Of a DNA stretch of 64,000 nucleotides, positions 1 through 6,766 are shown one piece after another. The notes beneath the pieces are model-generated. The model was not told the origin of the DNA. It was given only the letters and a program-made list of their open reading frames with translations, and searched no databases. Source of the stretch: Paramagnetospirillum caucaseum (GTDB taxonomy: Bacteria; Pseudomonadota; Alphaproteobacteria; Rhodospirillales; Magnetospirillaceae). The position numbers were made by a program, and so were the translations under genes. The stretch spans positions 1 through 64,000 of the forward strand of contig NZ_AONQ01000008.1 in NCBI RefSeq assembly GCF_000342045.1. The letters run 5' to 3'. Position 1 is the first letter of the stretch, and each line of letters opens with the position of its first letter.

Positions 1-75
1 GGTGGAGCCGAGCGGGATCGAACCGCTGACCTCCTCATTGCGAACGAGGCGCTCTCCCAACTGAGCTACGGCCCC
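1..75 (-). tRNA. tRNA-Ala (anticodon CGC)
   Basis: On the minus strand the sequence folds as a cloverleaf: acceptor stem GGGGCCG/CGGCTCC (one G-U pair), D arm GCTC...GAGC, anticodon stem CCTCG/TGAGG with loop TTCGCAA, and a T arm containing GGTTCGATCC. The loop places CGC at positions 34-36, which reads GCG (Ala). The discriminator A and the CC of the CCA end fall at positions 3 to 1, so the final A lies just outside the window. It is the only tRNA I see here. Confidence 0.93.
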
Positions 76-123
76 GAAAAGGGAAGCGCGATAATGTTCA
101 AACCACCCCGCTCTGTCAAGCGG

Positions 124-1134
124 CTACCAGCGCATCTGGCCGCCCAGGGGTTTCGATTTCTGCGCGCCGCGCCGGGTGATCAGGACCCAGTCGTTGAATT
201 GCATGTAGCGGGGCGCCAGGAACTGGTAGATGTCCCTGATCTTGTTGGTGTTGTCGTCCGAGCGGACCACGAACACCGTCTTCCAGATCTGGATGAAATC
301 CTCCCAGGGCAGCAGGCGGCAGTGCAGCGCGTCACGCACCTGGCGGATATAGCCGATCTGGTTGTCGATGTTCTTCAGCATGGCCAGGATTTCGCCGGTC
401 TGGGCGTCCACCTGGTCGAAATAATCCTGGAAGACCTTCAGCGCCCGCTGGGACAGGCGGGCCACCTGGTCGGTGGTGTCGATCATCGAGCGGTCGGCGC
501 TGTAGATGCGGCGCAGGCCCTGAATCTTCTCGTCGATCTTCTGCACTTCGCCGAAGGTGTCGCGCAGCGCCTCGATATAGGCCAGTTCCCGGGCCAGGGT
601 CTCGATGTAGCGCACCACCTCGTCACGGTTGCCGCGCCCCAGGCCCAATTCCTCGGCCGCCTCGGTGAAGGCTAGCTGGACGTTCTTCTTGACCTGGGGG
701 TCATCGGCCACCTGGGCCAGTTCCGAGACGTTGCTGATGACGTGCTCGTTTCCCGTCAGCCAGGTGACCAGCTGCATGGTCAGGCGCTGGTAGGCGATGC
801 GGCGGTGGCGGTCCTGGGGCTCCCACGAGGCCTCGCGGGTGGTGACCTCCTTGGGCAGCCGGTCGCCGGGGCGCAGGCCGCGCACGAACTGCAGCCCCTC
901 GGCCACCTTGTCGAGCATCTTGAAATCGTGGTGGTCTTCCTTCATGCCGAATTCGCGCTTGATGCCGTCGAAGGACAGAACGGCTTCGTTGGTGGCGAGT
1001 TTCAGCACGGCCACCGGCTCGCCCGAATCGGTCAGGCGGAAATAGAGATCCTCGAAGGACGTGAAGAACTTGTGCTCGAAGGAGATTTCTCCCTCGATCT
1101 CGCTGGACGCCTTGCCCTTGCCTTCATCAGCCAT
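124..1134 (-). CDS. conserved hypothetical protein, 336 aa
   Basis: I do not recognise a named family. The protein is soluble, acidic at its N-terminus and mostly helical by composition. Residues 150-270 are rich in charged and Leu/Ile positions and could form coiled coil or helical bundle. There is no signal peptide and no membrane segment. The ATG at 1134 is preceded by a purine-rich GGGGTGAGCG, which supports this start. It lies immediately beside tRNA-Ala and about 110 bp downstream of ubiV on the same strand, so co-transcription with the ubi operon cannot be excluded, but nothing in the sequence links it to quinone synthesis. Codon use and GC look native. Confidence 0.8.
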   Translation of the reverse strand: MADEGKGKASSEIEGEISFEHKFFTSFEDLYFRLTDSGEPVAVLKLATNEAVLSFDGIKREFGMKEDHHDFKMLDKVAEGLQFVRGLRPGDRLPKEVTTREASWEPQDRHRRIAYQRLTMQLVTWLTGNEHVISNVSELAQVADDPQVKKNVQLAFTEAAEELGLGRGNRDEVVRYIETLARELAYIEALRDTFGEVQKIDEKIQGLRRIYSADRSMIDTTDQVARLSQRALKVFQDYFDQVDAQTGEILAMLKNIDNQIGYIRQVRDALHCRLLPWEDFIQIWKTVFVVRSDDNTNKIRDIYQFLAPRYMQFNDWVLITRRGAQKSKPLGGQMRW

Positions 1135-1244
1135 GTATGTCGCTCACCCCAAGCGGCGCCCCCCCAAGGCTACGCCACCATCCCGAAAGCCAAACCTGCG
1201 GCCAAACCAGTATGCCGGGCCACGAGCCCGTGAACAAGAGGCGG

Positions 1245-2141
1245 TCAATCTCCTGCTTCGATGAACAGGTGACCGGGGCGGCCATGGATGTAGCCGTTGG
1301 CGAATTCCGCTCCCGGGCAGAGGGTCGCCAGCCGGTCCTCTGCCTCCTCCACCCCGGCCTTGCCGGCCAGCACGGCGCGGAACAGGGCGGCCACCGCCAC
1401 CATGTCGAAGGTCTGCGGCCACAGGCGGAAGCGCCCGATGCCGCGCGCCGCCAGCCCGGCCACGTCGCCCAGCAGGTCCATGGCGTGATAGGACATGGTC
1501 TGGGTGCCGTTGACCGCCAGGAAGGGCACCTCGTCCAGGGTTTCCACCGCCATGCCGTCGGGGTCGTCGGCGCAGACGTACTGGCAGCCGTCCTTGGACA
1601 GGTTGCGGGCCCGGGCGGCGTAGCAGCGTGCCGAGATGGCCAGCGGCAGCCGGCCGAAGGCCTGGATCTCCACCTCCATGGGGGTGGAGGCGGCCAGGGC
1701 GGCCACCGCGTCGGCGGACAGTTCGGCCGGCAGGCAGACCCGGACGGCGCCCATGGAACGCAGGGTGGCCAGGGTGCCTTCGTTGTAGACGTTGAGCAGC
1801 GGCCCGGCCACGAAGGGTCGGCCCTGCATCAGGGCGGCCACCGAGATGTCGTTGGCCTCGACCATGATGCCGTCGCTCTGGGCCAGATCGCGGGCCTGGG
1901 CCATCTCGCGGTCGCTCATGATCAGGGCCAGGGAGGACAGCACCACTTCCTTGCCGGCGGCGGCCAGGCGTTCCACGATCTCGGGGATGAAGGGCTCGAA
2001 GAAGGGCGTGCGCTTGGAGCACACCACCTCGCCCACATGGACGCTGTCGACGCAGGATTCGTCGGCCATGCGGAAATAGAAGTCGCGGAGCGTCTCCGGC
2101 TTCCAGTTGAACAGGACCGGGCCGAGGGTAAGTTTAGTCAT
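1245..2141 (-). CDS. ubiV: O2-independent ubiquinone hydroxylation protein UbiV (U32 peptidase-like)
   Basis: UbiV forms a complex with UbiU that hydroxylates the quinone ring without O2, using a non-oxygen donor (known for the E. coli proteins). This 298-aa protein has the U32 fold signature and four Cys at 41, 173, 186 and 190. The last three keep the 13- and 4-residue spacing of the E. coli 4Fe-4S ligands as I recall them. The CSKRTPF motif at 41-47 is typical. The ATG at 2141 is chosen because GAGGGAC sits just upstream on the minus strand; a longer in-frame extension upstream reads through a repeat and has no ribosome site. It is the last gene of ubiT-ubiU-ubiV. Confidence 0.93.
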   Translation of the reverse strand: MTKLTLGPVLFNWKPETLRDFYFRMADESCVDSVHVGEVVCSKRTPFFEPFIPEIVERLAAAGKEVVLSSLALIMSDREMAQARDLAQSDGIMVEANDISVAALMQGRPFVAGPLLNVYNEGTLATLRSMGAVRVCLPAELSADAVAALAASTPMEVEIQAFGRLPLAISARCYAARARNLSKDGCQYVCADDPDGMAVETLDEVPFLAVNGTQTMSYHAMDLLGDVAGLAARGIGRFRLWPQTFDMVAVAALFRAVLAGKAGVEEAEDRLATLCPGAEFANGYIHGRPGHLFIEAGD

Positions 2142-2149
2142 TGGATTGT

Positions 2150-2264
2150 CCCTCAATCGCCGGGCGCCCGCCTCCGCGGGCATGGCTTTCCTCCGCGGCT
2201 GCTCCCTCGCCCAGGCTCGGGGCCGCTCCGGGGCGCTCAATGCGCCCGCGTTCGCTATGCTCGC
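2150..2264 (-). repeat. intergenic hairpin-rich repeat, copy A (ubiU-ubiV gap)
   Basis: This 115-bp gap shares a recognisable core with 14336-14455: TGTCCCTCA, two variable bases, CGCCGGGCG, a hairpin, then TGGCT and CCTCCGC. In this copy the hairpin arms are GCCCGC/GCGGGC (about 2168-2183). In the other copy the arms differ but still pair. It lies between two co-directional operon genes, so it may tune expression or stability of the ubiV message. Part of it stays open in the ubiV frame, but no ribosome site supports translation. Confidence 0.5.
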
Positions 2265-3272
2265 TCATCGCCAGGCTTTCTCGTAGGCGCCGGTGGTCTG
2301 CTTGCCGCCTTCGGTGATCCGGTCGAGATCGATGTCGGGCAGGGGCTTGCCGGCCATCACCGCGTCCACGCCGGCGCGGAAGGCCTGGACCACGGCGGCC
2401 ACATAGGCGCGGCCGCGCTGGCGGCCCTCGATCTTGAAGGCGGTGACTCCGGCCTTGACCAGGTCGGGCAGCATGGAGAGCGTATTGAGCGAGGTGGGCT
2501 CCTCGAACAGGTAGCTGGCCTTGTCCTTGGCGATGAAGCGGCCCTTGCACAAGGTGGGATAGCCGGCCGGCTCGTCGTGGGCGAACTTGTTGATGGTGAA
2601 GCCGCCCAGCTCCGAGGTGATGCCCTGGGACGTCTCGGTGTAGCGGACCTCGCCGGCCGGCGAGCACACGCCGTTCATGTTGGGCGACTGGCCGGTGGCG
2701 TAGGACGACAGGGCGCAACGCCCCTCGGCCATGACGCACAGCCCGCCGAACACGAAGACCTCGGTCTCCACCGGCGCGATGCGGGCGTTGACGGCGGCGA
2801 TCTCTTGGACCGTCAGCACGCGGGGCAGCACCACCCGGCGCACTCCGAAGCGCTCGGCGTAGAAGCGGATGGCGTCGGGGTTCGAGGCGGCGGCCTGCAC
2901 CGAGAGATGCAGGCGCAGCTCGGGATGGGCGCGGTGGGCGTGCTCGATCAGGCCGATATCGGCCAGGATGGCGGCGTCGGCCTTGAGTTTGGCGGCGTCG
3001 GCCACCGCCTGGTGCCAGATTTCCGGCTGACCGGCGCGGGGGAAGGTGTTGATGGCCACCAGCACCTTGGCGCCCCGCTCGTGGGCATAGGCAATGCCCT
3101 CGGCCAGTTCCTTGCGGTTGAAGTTGAGGCCGGGGAAATTCCGCGCATTGGTCTCGTCGCGGAAGCCCACATAGACGCAATCGGCGCCGGCATCCACGGC
3201 GCTGCGCAACGCCGCCGGGGTTCCGGCCGGGCAGACCAGCTCGGGACGGTTGGGGGAGGCGACCGACGCCAT
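2265..3272 (-). CDS. ubiU: O2-independent ubiquinone hydroxylation protein UbiU (U32 peptidase-like)
   Basis: UbiU is the partner of UbiV in anaerobic ring hydroxylation. The protein has 335 aa. Its Cys residues at 179, 186, 203 and 242 have gaps of 7, 17 and 39 residues. As I recall, that matches the E. coli UbiU cluster ligands (169, 176, 193, 232) with a constant offset of ten, so the 4Fe-4S site looks intact. The LVCPAGTPA start (residues 12-20) and the YVGFRDETNARNF segment are typical of the family. The start codon overlaps the ubiT stop (TGATG), implying translational coupling. Related YhbU/U32 peptidases lack this exact Cys spacing, so the assignment is firm. Confidence 0.95.
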   Translation of the reverse strand: MASVASPNRPELVCPAGTPAALRSAVDAGADCVYVGFRDETNARNFPGLNFNRKELAEGIAYAHERGAKVLVAINTFPRAGQPEIWHQAVADAAKLKADAAILADIGLIEHAHRAHPELRLHLSVQAAASNPDAIRFYAERFGVRRVVLPRVLTVQEIAAVNARIAPVETEVFVFGGLCVMAEGRCALSSYATGQSPNMNGVCSPAGEVRYTETSQGITSELGGFTINKFAHDEPAGYPTLCKGRFIAKDKASYLFEEPTSLNTLSMLPDLVKAGVTAFKIEGRQRGRAYVAAVVQAFRAGVDAVMAGKPLPDIDLDRITEGGKQTTGAYEKAWR

Positions 3273-3952
3273 CAGGCCACGCCTCCGCGCCGGGCCGCCT
3301 TGCGCAATTGCTTCAACTCCCCCTCCAGTTGGGCGATACGCGCCCCCTGGTTGGCGGAATCCTTGACCGCCGGGGCGATGATGGCGGCGCGGAGCGTCTC
3401 GAAATCCTCGCGCATCCGGCCCACCAGGCCGATCACCGCGCCGGCCAGACCGCGGAACGGCCGGGCCAGCGGCCCCAGTTCCTGGGCCATGTCCTCGATC
3501 AGGTCGATGCCGGCGCCGTCGATGGCGTTCCTGAGCGCCACCACCACCTCGGTATCGCCCTCGATCACCAGGCGGCGCGAGAAGAACAGGGCGTCGCCGT
3601 CCACCTTGCCTTCGGCGAGCGCGATCAGCATCTCCAGCGGGCCGTGGATGGTGGCGGCCACCTCGCCGGGCTCGATGGAGCGGCGCACGGTCAGACGCGG
3701 GTCTTCGGGGTTGGGCTCCAGCAGGATGACGAAGGGCAGGTCGACCGGATCGATGCACACCGCCTTGTCGGCGTAATCGGCCATGCGCTCCAGGATGTCG
3801 GGGTGGCGGCGGCGCACCACCTTCAGCATGGCGTCGAACAGCGGCTGCAGCGCCGCCGGGCGCAATGGCTTCAGGGCCATGCCCAGCAGCAGCACCGGCG
3901 AGAACGGCGGCGTTACCGGCGTGGTCCCGGTTCTGGCGTGTGCTTGCGTCAT
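3272..3952 (-). CDS. ubiT: SCP2-domain ubiquinone biosynthesis accessory factor UbiT
   Basis: UbiT is an SCP2 lipid-binding protein thought to present hydrophobic quinone intermediates to UbiU/UbiV when oxygen is absent; it parallels UbiJ of the aerobic pathway. This 226-aa protein has an SCP2-like core over roughly residues 45-150, with a typical PGEVAATIHG stretch that precedes the lipid pocket helices, and a charged C-terminal coiled tail (about 195-215). The ATG at 3952 is preceded by GAAAGAGGGC about ten bases upstream; a longer frame from 4009 would start inside the regulatory box and is rejected. It heads the operon and directly follows the FNR-type site at 4009-4022. Confidence 0.9.
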   Translation of the reverse strand: MTQAHARTGTTPVTPPFSPVLLLGMALKPLRPAALQPLFDAMLKVVRRRHPDILERMADYADKAVCIDPVDLPFVILLEPNPEDPRLTVRRSIEPGEVAATIHGPLEMLIALAEGKVDGDALFFSRRLVIEGDTEVVVALRNAIDGAGIDLIEDMAQELGPLARPFRGLAGAVIGLVGRMREDFETLRAAIIAPAVKDSANQGARIAQLEGELKQLRKAARRGGVA

Positions 3953-3979
3953 GACGTGCGGCCCTCTTTCAAGACAGGC

Positions 3980-4022
3980 ATTCTGCCGAGCGGTGATAGC
4001 CCCGCTCATTGACCGCCGTCAA
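3980..4022 (-). promoter_or_regulatory. FNR/FixK-type promoter of ubiTUV
   Basis: Positions 4009-4022 read TTGACCGCCGTCAA, a perfect TTGAC-N4-GTCAA dyad matching the FNR-family pattern TTGAT-N4-ATCAA. On the minus strand a CAGAAT hexamer (3985-3980) gives a predicted start near 3973, so the dyad centre falls at about -42, the class II activator position. The predicted leader to the ubiT ATG is about 22 nt. Anaerobic FNR control of ubiUV is known in E. coli; here it is inferred from the site alone. Confidence 0.7.
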
Positions 4023-4133
4023 GCAAACGACACGAGGAGCCGCCCAGTCGGAAGGATTAAGCTCCAGTAGGGCTTGGCAGAGGCCCGCGCCCTGGCTAAC
4101 CTCAGAAAGACCTGCACACGGGGGATTGTCCGG

Positions 4134-5120
4134 ATGAACATCGATGTCGATCTGAGCCCCATCACCGCGCTCATCATCGACGATTCGCGCTATGCCCGCT
4201 CGTTCATCAAGACGGCGCTGCAATCCTTCGGCATCAAGACCATCCTCGAGGCGGGGGACGGCCCCTCCGGCCTGGAGATCCTGGGCCGGCAGCCGATCCA
4301 GCTGGTCATCGTCGATCACGACATGGCGCCCATGGACGGCATCGACTTCACCCGCTTCGTGCGGGCCGGCGACATGGTGGCCTGCGACGACGTGGCGATC
4401 ATCATGATGAGCGCCGAATCCGCCACCGAGGTGGTGTTCCAGGCCAGGGGCGCCGGGGTGAACGAATTCCTGGTCAAGCCCATGTCCACGGATTCCCTGT
4501 TCCGCCGCATCAGGAACGCCCTGGTCAATCCCAAGGCCTTCGTGCGCACCCCCGGTTTCAAGGGCCCCGACCGCCGGCTGCTGTCGCGTCCACCGCCCGG
4601 CGTGGCCGATCGCCGGGTGGCGCCGCCTTTGCCCAAGCCGCTGCCCCTGGTGGTGCCGGCGGGCGCCGCCGCCGCCGCCCGTCCCACCGCCGCTCCCCAT
4701 GCCCCCGTCGTCCAGGCGCCCAAGCCCGCCCAGGAACGCACCGGGCGCAAGAAGTTCCATGCCGGCCAGATCATCTTCAGCGAGGGCGATGCCGGCGACA
4801 TGGCCTATGTGGTGGAAAGCGGCAAGGTCACCATCTTCAAGACGGTGAACGGCCAGAAGGTCACCCTGGGCCAGATCGGCCCCAACGGCGTGTTCGGCGA
4901 GATGGCGCTGATCGACAACGAGCCGCGCATGGCCTCGGCCATGGCCGCCGAGGATGCCGTCTGCCTGGTGATTCCCATGGCGGCGCTGAAATCCCAGATC
5001 GGCAAGACGCCCGACCTGGTGATCCTGGTGCTGGAAACCCTGCTCTACGACATCCGCAAGATGGGCCGCGAACTGGGCCAGGTGCGCGCCACCCTGGAAA
5101 AGAAGCGGGCGGGGAAGTAG
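4134..5120 (+). CDS. response regulator with cyclic-nucleotide-binding domain
   Basis: This 328-aa protein has an N-terminal receiver domain (about 10-130) with acidic residues D16/D17, phospho-acceptor D61, the MMSAES switch and the conserved Lys of FLVKP. An Ala/Pro-rich linker (about 145-210) follows, then a Crp-like cNMP-binding domain (about 215-310) with the phosphate-cassette pattern FGEMALIDNEPRMASA. There is no HTH or enzymatic output, so it probably signals by protein contact. The ATG at 4134 is chosen over an earlier frame opening at 4074 because GGGGGATTG precedes it. It is divergent from ubiT; the FNR box lies between the two genes, about 110 bp from this start. Confidence 0.88.
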   Translation: MNIDVDLSPITALIIDDSRYARSFIKTALQSFGIKTILEAGDGPSGLEILGRQPIQLVIVDHDMAPMDGIDFTRFVRAGDMVACDDVAIIMMSAESATEVVFQARGAGVNEFLVKPMSTDSLFRRIRNALVNPKAFVRTPGFKGPDRRLLSRPPPGVADRRVAPPLPKPLPLVVPAGAAAAARPTAAPHAPVVQAPKPAQERTGRKKFHAGQIIFSEGDAGDMAYVVESGKVTIFKTVNGQKVTLGQIGPNGVFGEMALIDNEPRMASAMAAEDAVCLVIPMAALKSQIGKTPDLVILVLETLLYDIRKMGRELGQVRATLEKKRAGK

Positions 5121-5127
5121 GCCGTTA

Positions 5128-5183
5128 TGCGGCCGGGACGGCCGCGCTCCGACACACCATGGAGCGCGGGCATCCTGCCCGCT
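5128..5183 (+). repeat. REP-like multi-hairpin element, copy 1
   Basis: Three consecutive stems: GCGGCC/GGCCGC (5130-5146), CGCTCC/GGAGCG (5146-5167) and GCGGGC-ATCCT-GCCCGC (5167-5183). The same architecture and nearly the same bases recur at 10351-10413 and 60857-60917. It lies between two convergent stop codons and touches the end of the J-domain gene, so it could act as a bidirectional terminator or mRNA stabiliser. Confidence 0.8.
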
Positions 5184-5184
5184 G

Positions 5185-6693
5185 TCAATCGTCCGCCGCG
5201 AAGCGGTCGGCAGGCAGCGGCTGCGGCTGCACCGGGTCGTCGGAGGCGGGCGACAGGGAAATCTCGGCGATGTGGGTCAGCGAGCGGATGGTTCCCGCCG
5301 AAAGGTACTTGAAGGTCAGCGTCACCGGCAGCACCGAGGTCTGCATCTCCTCGATGAAGATGCCGCAGCCGCGCGAATAGCGGGACCCGGTGGCGAATTC
5401 GATGCGGTAGACGCCCTCGGGGATGCCGCCGATGCCGATGTGATAGGTGGCCGGCACGTAGAAGGCGGTGACCGTGTTGCCGGCCATGGTCTTCAGCTTG
5501 ACCACTCCGTCGCGGCGGCCCTCGTTGTGGACCAGCAGCCGGTGGTCGCCGCTGACCCGGCGGGTGAGGATCTCGCCGGCGCTGGGCGGGGCGCCCCGGT
5601 TCTCCGCGCACCATTGCGCCTTGAAGCGTCCGCCCGATCCGGCATAGAGCGAGCGGGTCTCGACGAAGCCGTCGATGCCCGACGGCGTGCGCACCTTGAC
5701 CCATTCCGGATCGGCGGGGTCGGCGGTGACCTCGACGGTGGTGAAGCGGTCCAGCAGGGTCAGCACCGGCGCGCCGGCCAGCGGCGCCATGCGCACCTTG
5801 AGGTTGTCCACCGCCACGTGGCGGATTTCGCCGCTCCTGGCCGGCAGCATGGCGATGGGCGCGGCGGCGGTGGCGACCGGCTGGTCCCAGGGTTTGGCGG
5901 CGATCAGGGCGAACACCCCGATGGTGACCGGCAGGGCCAGCAGCGGCAAGGCTTGCGCCAGGAACACGCCGCCGCCCAGGCGCCAGCGGGTTTTGAGCCG
6001 GCGGGTGTCGGAGACGTCGCGGGTGGCGTGCAGCAGGTCCTCGACCCGGGCGCAATCGTCGGGCTGGCGGGCGAAGCGTCCGGCCTGCAGCGCCAGGGAG
6101 CGGGCCAGCTCCAATTCGCCGCGCCCCAGGAAGGCGCGGCCCTGGCGGATCAGCAGCCGGGCGTTCTCGTGGCGCGGCTTGGAGCCGCCCAGCAGGTTGT
6201 GGACCAAGGCCAGAGGCGCGAGCAGCAGGCCGGGCAGCGACCACCAGCCCCAGGCCCAGGTGGCGGTCGAGGCGCGGACGGCGGCGCGGTCGGCGCAGAC
6301 CCGGCAAAAAATGCCCTCCACCGTGCCGGTTTTTGCCCATACCAGGAACGAGCGGACCCAGTGGTAGACCACGTAGCGGGGCTGGGCGGTCAGCGCCCCG
6401 CAGCCGCCGCAGGCGATGGGGGCGCCGGCCACCACCTCGTCGTCGTCATGGGTGGATTCCTGGCCGAACGTGTCGTATTCGGCGCGCCGCACCACGTCCT
6501 TGAGGACGCCATAGGCCTCGATAACCCGTTGAAATTCCTCGCGCGCCCGCTTCGATGCGTTACGGTCGGGGTGCACTTTCTTGACGCGCGAGCGGTAGGC
6601 GCTCTTGATGGCGCCCGAATCCGCCCCCGGGGCGAGGCCGAGGATCGCGTAATAGCCTTTGGGGTCGCGCGCGATGGTGTTCATGCCGGTCAT
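5185..6693 (-). CDS. J-domain (DnaJ-like) membrane protein with SH3-like region
   Basis: The 502-aa protein opens with a J domain (about 12-75) carrying the HPD motif (VHPDRN), which stimulates DnaK-type ATPases. A Cys pair CGGCG and a later CRVC (about 90-130) could bind zinc. Hydrophobic segments follow at about 140-170 and 240-265. The C-terminal half contains a bacterial SH3-like stretch (about 290-350) and a beta-rich region with no family I recognise. The ATG at 6693 has only a weak ribosome site; an ATG at 6684 is equally possible. It is downstream of the flagellar run on the same strand but not obviously a flagellar protein. Client and location are unknown; the membrane anchor is predicted from composition. 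Confidence 0.75.
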   Translation of the reverse strand: MTGMNTIARDPKGYYAILGLAPGADSGAIKSAYRSRVKKVHPDRNASKRAREEFQRVIEAYGVLKDVVRRAEYDTFGQESTHDDDEVVAGAPIACGGCGALTAQPRYVVYHWVRSFLVWAKTGTVEGIFCRVCADRAAVRASTATWAWGWWSLPGLLLAPLALVHNLLGGSKPRHENARLLIRQGRAFLGRGELELARSLALQAGRFARQPDDCARVEDLLHATRDVSDTRRLKTRWRLGGGVFLAQALPLLALPVTIGVFALIAAKPWDQPVATAAAPIAMLPARSGEIRHVAVDNLKVRMAPLAGAPVLTLLDRFTTVEVTADPADPEWVKVRTPSGIDGFVETRSLYAGSGGRFKAQWCAENRGAPPSAGEILTRRVSGDHRLLVHNEGRRDGVVKLKTMAGNTVTAFYVPATYHIGIGGIPEGVYRIEFATGSRYSRGCGIFIEEMQTSVLPVTLTFKYLSAGTIRSLTHIAEISLSPASDDPVQPQPLPADRFAADD

Positions 6694-6766
6694 GGAAGCT
6701 GCGTTGCCGGAATCTTCAAGCAAAGCCTATGCCATCGGTCAGGGGAGTGGAACGGGAGCGCAGGGA

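Noticed and set aside
2142-2240. N-terminal extension of UbiV by 33 residues
   Set aside because: It reads through the intergenic repeat, and the ribosome site GAGGGAC fits the ATG at 2141.
1137-3776. Very long open frames opposite real genes (for example 1137-3776, 6659-8605, 10137-12725, 14223-16889, 18036-20672, 21312-23276, all plus)
   Set aside because: They lie antisense to well-supported genes, have low-complexity Gly/Arg/His/Gln-rich translations and no ribosome sites. They are shadows of high GC.
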